64,000 nucleotides of DNA from Gemmatimonadota bacterium (GTDB lineage Bacteria; Gemmatimonadota; Gemmatimonadetes; Longimicrobiales; Gaopeijiaceae). The position numbers were made by a program, and so were the translations under genes. The notes beneath the pieces were generated by a model, which did no database searches, was not told the DNA's origin, and saw only the letters and a list, made by a program, of their open reading frames with translations. Positions within the stretch are counted from its first letter, which is position 1. The number at the start of each line of letters is the position of its first letter. Location of the stretch: assembly GCA_022826005.1 (NCBI GenBank), contig JAJDVT010000121.1, positions 142,450 to 206,449 on the forward strand. The letters run 5' to 3'. This document shows, one piece after another, positions 1-9,200 of this stretch.

Positions 1-363
1 GGCCGGCGGGTCGCTGCGAAGGCCGAACAGGTACTCGGTCTGGTGCAGGAAGGACTCGGGCGAGATGAAGAGTCTCACCACGGCGACGATCCCGACCCCG
101 CGCTCGTCCAGCGAATCCAGCGCGGCCTGCAGCGTATGCGGGTTGGCCATGCCGAAGGCGATGGCGAGCGGGAGCCGTTCGCGAAGATGGGCAACGGTCG
201 CTTCGACCTGGCGGTTCCACTCCGGACCGCCGCCATGCGCCATCACGAGCACTCCGGGGACATCGTCCTCATTGGCGGGTTGGCGTGTGGGCCCACCCGG
301 CGACTCGGCGTCCAATGGAGCGCGACCCGGGGTGACGGCCGTTGGACATCCGTCAGGCTCCAC
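1..363 (-). CDS. CbiX/sirohydrochlorin chelatase-like protein (partial, 3' end off window)
   Basis: This minus-strand reading frame is absent from the ORF track because it runs off the left edge without a stop. Translation gives a continuous protein with the core 'GVLVMAHGGGPEWN', followed by 'AIAFGMANPHTLQAAL' and 'VVRLFISPESFLHQTEY'. This pattern fits the CbiX/sirohydrochlorin (cobalto)chelatase fold, where the His after the first strand and a second His near 'FLHQ' bind the metal ion. The start is uncertain. The frame stays open upstream to an ATG at 465, but that ATG lies inside the Fur-like palindrome and the intervening residues are low-complexity. I give the GTG at 363 as a compromise. 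The metal-handling role is a family inference. A Fur site just upstream would fit iron-responsive expression. Confidence 0.62.
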   Translation of the reverse strand, partial: MEPDGCPTAVTPGRAPLDAESPGGPTRQPANEDDVPGVLVMAHGGGPEWNRQVEATVAHLRERLPLAIAFGMANPHTLQAALDSLDERGVGIVAVVRLFISPESFLHQTEYLFGLRSDPPA

Positions 364-454
364 AGGAGAAGAGCCGTGGCAGTGGGCGGGCCGAGCGGGA
401 TCGAGCGAACGTGTCTTGCAGCGGGCGTTGGGACCATTATGAACGTCTTTGATA

Positions 455-471
455 TTGAGAATCATTTTCAA
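455..471. promoter_or_regulatory. Fur-box-like palindrome
   Basis: The sequence TTGAGAATCATTTTCAA is an 8-1-8 inverted repeat with one mismatch. The 19-bp frame around it on the minus strand, GAAAATGATTCTCAATATC, matches the classical Fur box GATAATGATAATCATTATC at 15 of 19 positions. It is a short AT-rich island in GC-rich DNA, between the leftward CbiX-like gene and the rightward LVIVD gene, so it could control either. Fur binding is inferred from the match only. Confidence 0.6.
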
Positions 472-627
472 CACAGCGACCCGGAAGGTGTCGCCCGCGG
501 ACGGGAATGTCAAGCAGTCCGACCGAATGCCGCGCGGGAATCGTCAACGGGCTGGCAGGGGAGGCGTTCGCCCATAGATTCAACGAGCTACGCAGCCAGA
601 TTCCGACGATCCGGAGGAATTCCCGAA

Positions 628-2964
628 ATGCAGAGATCCGCAATAATCCCGACCCTCGCGGCAGCGGCCCTGTTCGCGGCCCTCCCCGCCCCCGCCTCCC
701 CCCAGGCCTTCGGCGGCTCCGTCCTCATCGCCGACGGCTACATCCTGGTCGGCGAGTCCGCCCACGAACGCGAGCCGGGAAGCGTTTGGGTATTCGCGCA
801 GGTTGACAATGAATGGACCCGCGTCGCCCGGCTGGGCGGTAGCGGGGCTCCCGGCACCGGCTTCGGCAAGGCGCTGGCGGAATCCGGCAACTTCGTCTTC
901 GTGGCGACCGGCGCCCCGCGAGGCGGGCAGGAGTACCCATCCTCCGGAACCGTCGCCACCTACCGTCTCGATGGGGCCGCGAGCCCGGTCTTCGAGCAGC
1001 TCCCCTGGATAAGAGCAGTCACCCACAACCCGGAATACGGGAATGTCATGGCAGCTTTCGGCAACCTGCTCCTGGTGAGCATGGGCGGGCTGCCTGACGG
1101 ACACGCTATGGTGGTGCATCGGGTCGGAATGGACGGAGACTTGTCGGACGGCGAGATGTTCACCGTGCCCGAGTCCTTCGACCGGATGGGCTCGGCCGCG
1201 CTCGCGCTGGGAGAGGGCCTCGTGGTCGTCGGCGATCCCACGCAGAACGCCGTGCATCTCTTCGAGAAGCGGCCCGGCGAAGACGGCGAGTGGGAACCGG
1301 CCGGGACGCTCTCACATCCGGAAGCCCCGTCTCAGTCCACGTTTTTCGGTTTCTCCGTGGCCCTTGCGGGAAGCGAGGTGCTCGTGGGGCAGCTGCAGGA
1401 ACCGGTCGTCTACCGCTACGCGAAGGTGGACGGAGTCTGGAGATCGGTGGGCGCGCTGGAGCCCGGGGACGACGAGATGCGACCGGGCTATGGACACTCA
1501 CTTGCGACGGATGGCGAGACCCTGCTGGTGGGCGGCGCGCAGCGATTCTCCGAGTACCACCGCACCGAGAACTCCTGGGTGTTTGCGGGCGCCTCGCCGC
1601 CGTACAGCGCGGACGGCGCGCTGGCCTCCACCGGAGCCGGGCTGCACCTCGGGGACCAGACCGCCGTGCTGGCCGACCCGTCCGCCGACCACGGACTCGG
1701 TGCCGTGACCGTATTCTCCCGCGAATCCGGCGAATGGCAGCACGCGGCCCGTCTGGTGGCCGACCACGAGCCGCTCCCGGCGATCACCGGTGGCGAAGTC
1801 ACCTGCGAGGACGGCGAGGCCGCCGGCTACGACTGCGATGAGGTGGACCTGCTGGCCTTCGTCCCGTGGGAGGAGCTGGGCGGGGCCCGGGGGGCGCGCC
1901 TCAACGACGTCTGGGGCTGGACCGACCCCGTGACCGGGCGCGAGTACGCGATCGTGTGCCTGATGGATGGGACCTCGTTCGTGGACGTCACCGACCCCTC
2001 CAACCCCCGCTTCCTCGGCTACCTGCCCATGACTCCGGGCAGCCGGGCCGCCGTCTGGCGGGACGCCAAGGTCTTCAACAACCACGCCTTCATAGTGGCC
2101 GACGGCGCCGGCGAGCACGGCATGCAGGTGTTCGACCTGACGCGGCTTCGGGACGTCACCGAGCCCGAGACCTTCGACGCCGACGCCCTTTACACGGGCA
2201 TCACCTCGTCGCACAACGTGGCGATCAACGAGGAGACGGGCTTCGCGTACCTGGTGGGTTCGTCCGGCACGGAATCCTGCGGCGGCGGTTCGCACATGGT
2301 CGACATCAACGACCCCCTCAACCCGGTCTTCGCGGGCTGCTTCGCGCACCCCAACACGGGTCGCGGGGGCACCGGAAACTCCCACGACACCCAGTGCGTG
2401 ATCTACCACGGCCCGGACGAGGAGTACCAGGGCCGCGAGATCTGCGTGAATTCGAACGAGACCGCGCTCTCGGTCGCGGACGTGACCGACAAGGACAACC
2501 CGGTCGCGGTCTCGTCCGCCAACTACCCCGCGATCGCGTACGCACACCAGGGATGGCTGACCGAAGACCACCGCTACTTCTACTCCAACGACGAGCTCGA
2601 CGAGGTGAACGGGCTGGTCGAGGCCACCCGCACCCTGGTCTGGGACCTCGAGGACCTCGACGACCCGCTTCTGCTCACGGAGTACTACAGCGACACGCAG
2701 GCAACCGACCACAACCTCTACGTCCGTGGCAACCGGCTCTACATGACCAACAACCGCGCGGGTCTGCGGGTGCTCGACATCACTGACCCGGAGAATCCGG
2801 TCGAGGTGGGCCACTTCGACACCACCCCGTGGAGCGACGACGCTGCGGGTTTCGACGGCACCTGGAGCGTCTACCCCTACTTCGAGAGCGGGACGGTCGT
2901 GATTTCGAGCCGCCGCGAGGGGCTGTTCATCGTGAAGCCGAGGGTGCGGCCGCTGATCGGGTAG
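628..2964 (+). CDS. Choice-of-anchor B / LVIVD-repeat secreted beta-propeller protein
   Basis: The ORF track starts this frame at 43, but the credible start is the ATG at 628. It has a GGAGGA ribosome site 10 nt upstream and opens directly into a signal peptide ('AALFAALPAPASPQA'). That gives 778 residues. Residues about 25-370 contain FG-GAP-like beta-propeller repeats of the 'GxxLLVGxxx' type. From about residue 410 the protein matches the choice-of-anchor B family, with repeated 'VDVTDPSNPRFLGYL', 'VFDLTRLRDVT', 'VADVTDKDNPV' and 'VLDITDPENPVEVGHF' units (LVIVD blades). No catalytic motif is visible. The likely role is an exported adhesion or binding scaffold. It stands alone, convergent with the peroxiredoxin gene. 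Confidence 0.85.
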   Translation: MQRSAIIPTLAAAALFAALPAPASPQAFGGSVLIADGYILVGESAHEREPGSVWVFAQVDNEWTRVARLGGSGAPGTGFGKALAESGNFVFVATGAPRGGQEYPSSGTVATYRLDGAASPVFEQLPWIRAVTHNPEYGNVMAAFGNLLLVSMGGLPDGHAMVVHRVGMDGDLSDGEMFTVPESFDRMGSAALALGEGLVVVGDPTQNAVHLFEKRPGEDGEWEPAGTLSHPEAPSQSTFFGFSVALAGSEVLVGQLQEPVVYRYAKVDGVWRSVGALEPGDDEMRPGYGHSLATDGETLLVGGAQRFSEYHRTENSWVFAGASPPYSADGALASTGAGLHLGDQTAVLADPSADHGLGAVTVFSRESGEWQHAARLVADHEPLPAITGGEVTCEDGEAAGYDCDEVDLLAFVPWEELGGARGARLNDVWGWTDPVTGREYAIVCLMDGTSFVDVTDPSNPRFLGYLPMTPGSRAAVWRDAKVFNNHAFIVADGAGEHGMQVFDLTRLRDVTEPETFDADALYTGITSSHNVAINEETGFAYLVGSSGTESCGGGSHMVDINDPLNPVFAGCFAHPNTGRGGTGNSHDTQCVIYHGPDEEYQGREICVNSNETALSVADVTDKDNPVAVSSANYPAIAYAHQGWLTEDHRYFYSNDELDEVNGLVEATRTLVWDLEDLDDPLLLTEYYSDTQATDHNLYVRGNRLYMTNNRAGLRVLDITDPENPVEVGHFDTTPWSDDAAGFDGTWSVYPYFESGTVVISSRREGLFIVKPRVRPLIG

Positions 2965-2968
2965 CCCC

Positions 2969-3628
2969 CTAATCCGGCTGCGGCACGATCCTCATGTAGG
3001 GAAGCGGCTCCTCCCACCCGTCCGGATACTTCTCGCGCGCGGACTCGTTCGACACGGCTGGCAGGATGATCACGTCGTCGCCGTCCTGCCAGTCGGCGGG
3101 CGTGGCGACCTGCTCCTTCGCCGTGAGCTGCACCGAGTCCAGGAGCCGCAGGATCTCGGAGAAATTGCGCCCCGTGCTCATCGGGTAGGTGAGGGTGGCC
3201 TTGATCCGCTTGTCCGGGCCGATCACGAAGACCGACCGCGCCGTCGCGTTGTCCGTCGGGGTGCGTCCGACGCTCGTGTCGCCCGCGCCGGCCGGCAGCA
3301 TGTCGTAGAGCTTCACCACCTTCAGCTCCGGATCCCCCACCAGCGGGTAGTTGAGCGCGTGGCCCTGGGAGGCCTCGATGTCCTTCGACCAGGCGTGGTG
3401 GTCGCTGACCCCGTCCACGCTGATCCCCAGCACCTTGCAGTTGCGCTTGGCGAATTCGCCCTTCAGTCCGGCGACGGCGCCGAGCTCGGTCGTGCAGACG
3501 GGGGTGAAGTCCTTCGGGTGCGAGAATAGGATCGCCCACCCGTCACCGATCCAGTCGTGGAAGCGGATCGGTCCGTCGGTGGTCTCGGCGTCGAAGTCCG
3601 GCGCGATGTCGTTGATTCGGAGTGTCAT
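2969..3628 (-). CDS. Peroxiredoxin, 1-Cys (Prx6) type
   Basis: This is a thiol peroxidase that reduces hydrogen peroxide and alkyl hydroperoxides in the cytoplasm. I use the ATG at 3628, which has AGAGG 7 nt upstream. The longer ORF in the track adds 50 non-homologous residues. The product is 219 residues, normal for the Prx6 class. 'PKDFTPVCTTELG' places the peroxidatic Cys at about residue 45, with the conserved Thr three residues before it. 'SVDGVSDHHAW' and the extended C-terminal domain ('PADWQDGDDVIILPAV') are also typical of Prx6. The other cysteine ('KRNCKV') is not in a standard resolving position. Confidence 0.93.
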   Translation of the reverse strand: MTLRINDIAPDFDAETTDGPIRFHDWIGDGWAILFSHPKDFTPVCTTELGAVAGLKGEFAKRNCKVLGISVDGVSDHHAWSKDIEASQGHALNYPLVGDPELKVVKLYDMLPAGAGDTSVGRTPTDNATARSVFVIGPDKRIKATLTYPMSTGRNFSEILRLLDSVQLTAKEQVATPADWQDGDDVIILPAVSNESAREKYPDGWEEPLPYMRIVPQPD

Positions 3629-3835
3629 GGCGTGCCTCTTGGGAGTGGTTCCATGCTGGATGTTGGAAGGCGTCAGGACGCAGGTCATGATAGCGAAAAG
3701 CTCCGGGTGCGCCAACGCCGGGCGAGAGGCGGGCCGGACGGTCGGCCGCCGTCGCCAATGTGGTGCGGGGTTGGCCATCGGGCGGGCGGTTCGGCCGGGC
3801 TGGCGGCTGGTCGTCGCGCGGACCGTCCAGCCCGG

Positions 3836-4240
3836 TCAGCAGGTCCGCGGCACCACCAGCTCCAGCCCCGTGTACCGGGCGATCACCTCGAAGTCGCGGT
3901 TGCGCGCCAGGAGGGGTCGCTGCGTCCGGAGGGCGGCCGCGGCAACCAGGCAATCGACGATCGACCGGATTGTGTAGCCGGCCCCGCGGCAGGTGCGGTA
4001 AAGGAGGGCGGCGTGCTGGAAGTCCGCCACCGAATCCGGGACGAGCACCTCGAAGCGGGACAACAGCTGCGTCAGCTTGAGAACGTCGGGTTCCGTGCGG
4101 CACCCCGCGAGCAGTTCCATCACGGCGGCCGCGGGCGTGGCGACGGGACGGCCGGCCTGGATTTCGGCATCCAGGCACAGGTCGAATGCACTTTCCGTTC
4201 TGCGCAGATACTCAACCCAGACGGAGGTGTCGACAATCAC
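3836..4240 (-). CDS. vapC: PIN-domain toxin, VapC type
   Basis: This is a PIN-domain ribonuclease toxin of a type II toxin-antitoxin pair. The start is taken as the GTG at 4240, which overlaps the antitoxin stop as GTGA; a second GTG lies at 4243. The protein has 134 residues. It opens with '[11 protein letters not shown]', the first PIN aspartate, and ends with '[12 protein letters not shown]' and '[13 protein letters not shown]', which supply the later acidic residues and the usual NRDF motif. The four-base overlap implies translational coupling to vapB. The RNA target cannot be read from sequence. Confidence 0.88.
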   Translation of the reverse strand: MIVDTSVWVEYLRRTESAFDLCLDAEIQAGRPVATPAAAVMELLAGCRTEPDVLKLTQLLSRFEVLVPDSVADFQHAALLYRTCRGAGYTIRSIVDCLVAAAALRTQRPLLARNRDFEVIARYTGLELVVPRTC

Positions 4241-4650
4241 CACACATCGCCCGGGCTGCCCGCGCGCATCTCGTCGAGGTCCCCATCCCAACCATGGCCA
4301 CGCATGGCGAGCGCCTCCTCCTTTGTCATCGGCACGACCGCCTGGCGGCAGACCGCTTCCCTCGCGGCCGCGTTCCAGTCACGGAGACCGTAGCGCCTTC
4401 GCACCGCCTCCACGTCGCTCTCCAGGACTCTCACTTCCAGGTCGACGAACTGCAGGCCGGCGGATTCGGGCGCCTGGTACTTCGGACGAGCTTCGCGCAC
4501 CGCTACGCCCCCCCCGCGCAGTTCACGCTCCCGGGCGGCGCGCAGCGTTCGCCGGACCCACGCCGATACGGTGACGCGGTTGCGCCGCGCCGCGTCCCGG
4601 ATCTCGTCGAGTTCGGCTTCCGACAGCACCACTTGCAGTCTCTTACTCAT
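4237..4650 (-). CDS. vapB: VapB-type antitoxin with ribbon-helix-helix N terminus
   Basis: This is a 137-residue antitoxin upstream of vapC. The N terminus ('[17 protein letters not shown]', then '[15 protein letters not shown]') matches a ribbon-helix-helix DNA-binding fold. The Trp-rich, acidic C terminus ('[14 protein letters not shown]') is typical of the toxin-neutralising tail. The start at 4650 has no Shine-Dalgarno sequence and lies only a few bases downstream of a -10-like element inside a palindrome, so the mRNA may be nearly leaderless and autoregulated. Confidence 0.85.
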   Translation of the reverse strand: MSKRLQVVLSEAELDEIRDAARRNRVTVSAWVRRTLRAARERELRGGGVAVREARPKYQAPESAGLQFVDLEVRVLESDVEAVRRRYGLRDWNAAAREAVCRQAVVPMTKEEALAMRGHGWDGDLDEMRAGSPGDVW

Positions 4651-4656
4651 GGAATG

Positions 4657-4669
4657 AGTATACTATACT
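4657..4669. promoter_or_regulatory. vapBC operator/promoter palindrome
   Basis: AGTATACTATACT is a perfect 6-1-6 inverted repeat starting 7 bp upstream of the vapB ATG. On the minus strand it contains TATAGT and TATACT, both good -10 elements, so repressor binding would block RNA polymerase. Autoregulation is an inference from position and symmetry. Confidence 0.6.
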
Positions 4670-4782
4670 TATGCTGGCGGAGCTACCCCTCAGCCCGATG
4701 GTCCGTGACCCGCGCCGCCCTGACCGGATAACGCGGCAGGGTACCGCGCCCCACGACGCTTACATTCCTCCGCGGTCTACCT

Positions 4783-6246
4783 CTATCGTTCGTCGGCGCC
4801 CGCAAGATGATCCTTCAGGAAGGCATTGCGGAATACTCCCCCAGGGTCGAAGTCGTCGCGCACCTGTCTGAACGACGGCAGTCCCGGGTACATCCTCTCG
4901 ACATCGCTCCCGCCCAGCGGGAACCACTTCCCCCAATGGAGGCGGGCGCCGTGCGCGCGCGCCAGGACCGTGGCGATCAGGCGCGCGACCCGCTCGAAGG
5001 GCTCCCGCGGTTCGGTGTAGGTGATGAGGCTGATGGCGTACCAGTCCTCCACTTCCGTACCGTGACAGGATGACATCGAGATCAGCGTGCCGTCCGGAAG
5101 GACGCGGCGAACGCAGATCGGATAGTGGTGGACGCAGGTGCCCCGCAGCTCGTCGAAGGCAGGTTGCATAGCCGTTTGCTCGATGTGTATCCAAACCTCG
5201 GGCGACACCTCGTACGCGGCGTCATCCGCCGCCCGCAGGATTTCGGTCACGAACTCCAGGGCTTCCGCAAGGTGAGCTCGCCGCACGAACATCTCCATCT
5301 CCAAATGGCGAAAGAGGTCGTGCCGCATCAGCAGCTGGCGGTCGCTGCGGTCGGTCACGCGCCACCCCGGCACGATGAACAGGCGGAGGAGGCGCCGGTA
5401 GAGCAGATGGACGAGCCGCCGACTCCGCAGCAGCGATGCGGTCAGCTTGATCCCGAGGTGCAGCAGCACGTCGATCACCACAAGCCAGTAAACGCGGTAG
5501 AGGGCGGCGGCTCCGGTACGCCGGCCGCTCGCGGCGACCCTGCGGTCATGTACCAGGTACTCCCAGGAGTGCGGAATGAGGTAGAACTGCTGCAGCGGCG
5601 CCCCGGGTTCCCTTTCCAGAGCTTCATCCAGGTCACCGACCCACACGCACCGCTCCCTGACGTAGTACTGCGGGACGCACCTGAGAGTGAGCTCCAGGAC
5701 GACTCCGAGGGCCCCGACCGCGCACCGGGCAGCGCGCAACACAAGGTCCGGGTCGTGGCGCCCAGCGATCCCGGGCCCGGCCGAATCGACGGTTCGGACC
5801 ACCGCGGCGCCCCCCGGCCCGTAGCAGGCGATCCGCAGCGCATCCACGTAGTGCGACATGGAGTGCCCCCCCGACCCGTGGGTTGCGGTGGCCACCGCTC
5901 CAGCCAGCGTCTGCCGGTCGATCAGGCCGATGGAAGGGAGCGTCAGCCCATTCCGCTCCAGGTGTGCCAGCAGATCGCCGATGCGGCATCCGGCCCCGAC
6001 CGTCACTCGCGCACGGTCCTCGTGCAGGCGAACTCGCCGCATGTGCCGCAGATCCAGCAGCGCGTCCGGCGACTCGATCCCCCCGTTCCAGGAGTGCCCC
6101 GCTCCCACAACTCGCACAGTCCCGTCCCGGTGCGCTTCCAGAATCCGCAGAACCTCCGCTTCGGAGCGGGGCCGGCAGAGAGCCGCGGCCGCAAAGCGGA
6201 TGTTTCGTCCGAAGTTGGTTACGGTCTTGGGAGACTCACCGGTCAT
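4783..6246 (-). CDS. FAD-linked sugar-lactone oxidase (D-arabinono-1,4-lactone oxidase family)
   Basis: This is a VAO-family flavoprotein that oxidises sugar lactones or polyols. The ATG at 6246 gives 487 residues; an in-frame ATG at 6261 is also possible, and neither has a strong ribosome site. The N-terminal FAD-binding PCMH domain shows 'VRVVGAGHSWNGG', where the His would carry FAD covalently, and 'TLAGAVATATHGSGG'. The C-terminal ALO domain ends with 'RLHWGKWFPL', the family HWxK motif, and 'DDFDPGGVFRN'. A basic hydrophobic stretch near residues 270-310 could touch the membrane. The substrate is not assignable. It lies downstream of the LRR lipoprotein gene on the same strand with a 25-nt gap. 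Confidence 0.85.
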   Translation of the reverse strand: MTGESPKTVTNFGRNIRFAAAALCRPRSEAEVLRILEAHRDGTVRVVGAGHSWNGGIESPDALLDLRHMRRVRLHEDRARVTVGAGCRIGDLLAHLERNGLTLPSIGLIDRQTLAGAVATATHGSGGHSMSHYVDALRIACYGPGGAAVVRTVDSAGPGIAGRHDPDLVLRAARCAVGALGVVLELTLRCVPQYYVRERCVWVGDLDEALEREPGAPLQQFYLIPHSWEYLVHDRRVAASGRRTGAAALYRVYWLVVIDVLLHLGIKLTASLLRSRRLVHLLYRRLLRLFIVPGWRVTDRSDRQLLMRHDLFRHLEMEMFVRRAHLAEALEFVTEILRAADDAAYEVSPEVWIHIEQTAMQPAFDELRGTCVHHYPICVRRVLPDGTLISMSSCHGTEVEDWYAISLITYTEPREPFERVARLIATVLARAHGARLHWGKWFPLGGSDVERMYPGLPSFRQVRDDFDPGGVFRNAFLKDHLAGADER

Positions 6247-6271
6247 GTTGCATGAGAGCATCCGATACGCG

Positions 6272-9200
6272 TCAGCGTCGCCTCTCCACTGCCGCCGGAA
6301 CGCCCCGGCTGAAGAGTACCTCCACACTCCCGGTCGCACCTGCCACCTCCGCGGCTCTCGTCGCGTCCGCGGCGAGCAGACCGCCCGCAATCGCGCGGGC
6401 CTGCAGGGCATCGGCGCCACGCAGGACCCCACGCACCTGGCCGCTCTCGGGATCGCGCACGATGGCCATCGGCCGATCCGTCTCCAGATCCAGACTGGCC
6501 GCCCCGCCCGGCCCGGCAAGGATGACGCTCGCCAGGGCGCCTGCCCACTCGGCCCGCACGGGCAGCGCAATGGCAAAGGAGGATCTCCCGTCGGTGTCGG
6601 CCATCTCCATCATGCCGAAGCTCACCGAGAACAGTACCTCCCCGCCGGCGGAACGGCCGATGAGCTCGTATTCGCCGGGGACCCCCGGCACGCTGGGCGG
6701 CGCATCCACCAGGAAGGCGGGTTCCAGGAACGGCTTGCCGTCCGCGGCGGCCCCTCCCCAGAGGAGAATCGTCCGCGTTGGCCCGTCGTTTCGAGCACTT
6801 GCATCCGCGGCGACATTCGCCGCGCCGGCACGCCGATGGCCCAGGGCTCTGACAAAGCTGTAGTCACTCACCCAGGCGGGAGGGCCGCAATAGCTCATCA
6901 AGTCAGGCATATCCGGCGGTACAAGCGCACCACCATTGCGCGGGTCGTATCCCCAGACGCCGATCGACCCGTTGAGATGGGGAAACGCCTGGTCGGGGCC
7001 CGCGGCACCCCCGCACGGCGCGTGGGCAAGATTGAGGTTGTGCCCCAGTTCATGTGCCACCACAAGAGGATCGGCTGCCGAGAAACCGACGCGGCCGGGA
7101 ACGTAGGCGACCCCCGACTGTCCCCCGACAACCCGCTCCTCCATGATGCCCATGTAGTAGCCGCGTCCGCCCTCCAATCGATAAGCCATAAGGGTCTCGA
7201 GCAGCAGGTCGACCGGGTCGTTGGTCGAGGTCAGAATGGGTTGGTGTGCGTTCACGTTGAAGCCGGAAATCGGGAGCTGCGTATACGCGTCCCAGAGCAT
7301 CTCGTTCGCCTGCTCCTCCGCCGCCATGGCCAAGGCGATCTCCACGATCGTGGAATCCGGCCCCCGCACGAACAGGAACGGGACGACCGTGAGGTCCAGG
7401 GGCGGCACGGTCTTCACGAGTACCGGTGCGCGGCCCTCCTCGGGAATCCGCTTCGCCACACCCAGCCCGGAAGGCAGGATGCTGTCGGGATCGATCTCGA
7501 TCACCATCTCGAGTCCCGGCTGCACCACCGACCCCGGAATCCACCGGTTCGCCGACTTTGCGAGGTCACCCTCGGCGTCCCCGAAATCGGTTGGGATCGG
7601 GGTCTCCGAGCCCGGGATGTCGGCGACGTACGTCTTTGCGCCGTCCAGAAAGAAGGTCGCCCGTGCACGGGGGATGTGTTCGGTCGTAGCGCCCGGGGCC
7701 GTCACGAACACCCGGAGGAGGGCCGCCCTGTTCGCCACCAGGGGAACCGGGACCGCGAGCGACTGCACCGCCTGGGTCAGGTACGCCCGCGAACCGGCCT
7801 CCGACCCGCAGGGTCCGACCTGCGCATGCTTTACCCACGCCAGCCAGCCTTGAAAGCGGGCATCGGTGGAGGCGCAAAGGCCGGTCCCGGTCACGACCAG
7901 TTCCTCCAGCGGAGGAAGATCCGCCAGGTTCGAGGGGAGCGGGCCGCGCAGGTCGGAGTTGTTGCTCAGGTTCATGCGCCTCAGGCTGATCATGTCCCTT
8001 CCGATCTCGGGCGGCAGTGTGCCCGAGAGCTGGTTGCCCATGAGCCAGAGGAACCGCAGTCGCGACAGGTTGACAAGTGCGGAAGGGATGGCTCCCGAGA
8101 GTTCATTCCCATCGAGCCGCAGCCGCACCAGGGTGGACAGGTTGCCCAGTCGCGGGGGAATCGGCCCCGTCAGCCCATTCCCGAAGAGCTCCAGCCGGGT
8201 CAGCCTGGACAGGTTGCCCAGTTCAGGGGGAATCCGTCCCGTCAGGCGGTTACCTCCGAGGTTCATTATCGAAAGGTTGAACAACCAGCCCATCTCGGCC
8301 GGGATTGATCCTGTCAGTCTGTTCTCGTCGAGTCTCAGTTGAGTCAGGTTGGACAGGCCGCGCAGCCTGCCGGGGATCGGTCCCGTCAATTCATTGTTGT
8401 CGAGGTATAACAGTCTGAGCCTCGCCAGCCGCCCCAGTTCAGGGGGAATGGGTCCCGTGAGCTCGTTTCTGCCGAGGTACAGTTCGTCGAGTCCGGACAG
8501 GTCGCCCAGCTCCGCGGGAATCGACCCCGTAAGCCGGTTGACGGCGAGGTTGAGCCGCTGCAAAACGGACAGCTGGCCCAGCTGTTCCGGGATCGGTCCC
8601 GTCAGCGCGTTCCCCCAGAGATCCAGATACCTCAAGTCGGAAAGGTTGCCCAGCTCAGGAGGGATCGGTCCAGTAAGCGCGTTCTGGGGCAGGGCCAGCA
8701 GCAAAAGGCGCGACAGGTTTCCCAGTTCGGGGGGAATCGGTCCCGTCAGGTCGTTTCCGTCGAGGTACAGGATCGCCAGGCGCGACAAACGGCCCAGCGC
8801 GGGCGGGATACTTCCCGCCAGGTCGTTCTGGCCGAGGATCAGCCGTACGAGTCCGGACAGGCTGGCCAACTCGGGCGGGATAGGCCCCGCGAGGCTGTTC
8901 CAGCTCAGGTTCAGATGCGCCAGGGCGGAAAGGTGTGCCAGTTCGCCCGGGATCCGACCGGTCAGGTTGTTGCCAAACAGACTCAGCTCGACAACGCGGC
9001 CTTCTCCGCTCGTGGCCACGCCAAACCATTCGGCGAGGGGGCGGTCGGACAGCCAGTTGGCGTTGTTGGTCCAGCGCGCGCCGCCGGTGACCTCGTACAG
9101 GATCTCCAGGACCTCCCGGTCGGAGAGCGGAGGACAATCCAGCCCCGAGCCTTCCCAGGACGGGATGGAGGCGAGCCAGTCGCGAAAGTCCCCGTCGCGG

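Noticed and set aside
1498-2814. 438-aa minus-strand ORF
   Set aside because: Antisense to the LVIVD-repeat gene; Val/Gly/Arg-rich shadow composition.
5858-8308. 816-aa plus-strand ORF
   Set aside because: Antisense to the sugar-lactone oxidase and LRR lipoprotein genes, which have clear motifs.
7900-9000. Regular 72-nt direct repeats that could suggest a CRISPR or satellite array
   Set aside because: The period equals 24 codons and the units encode leucine-rich repeats with varied third positions, so they are protein repeats.
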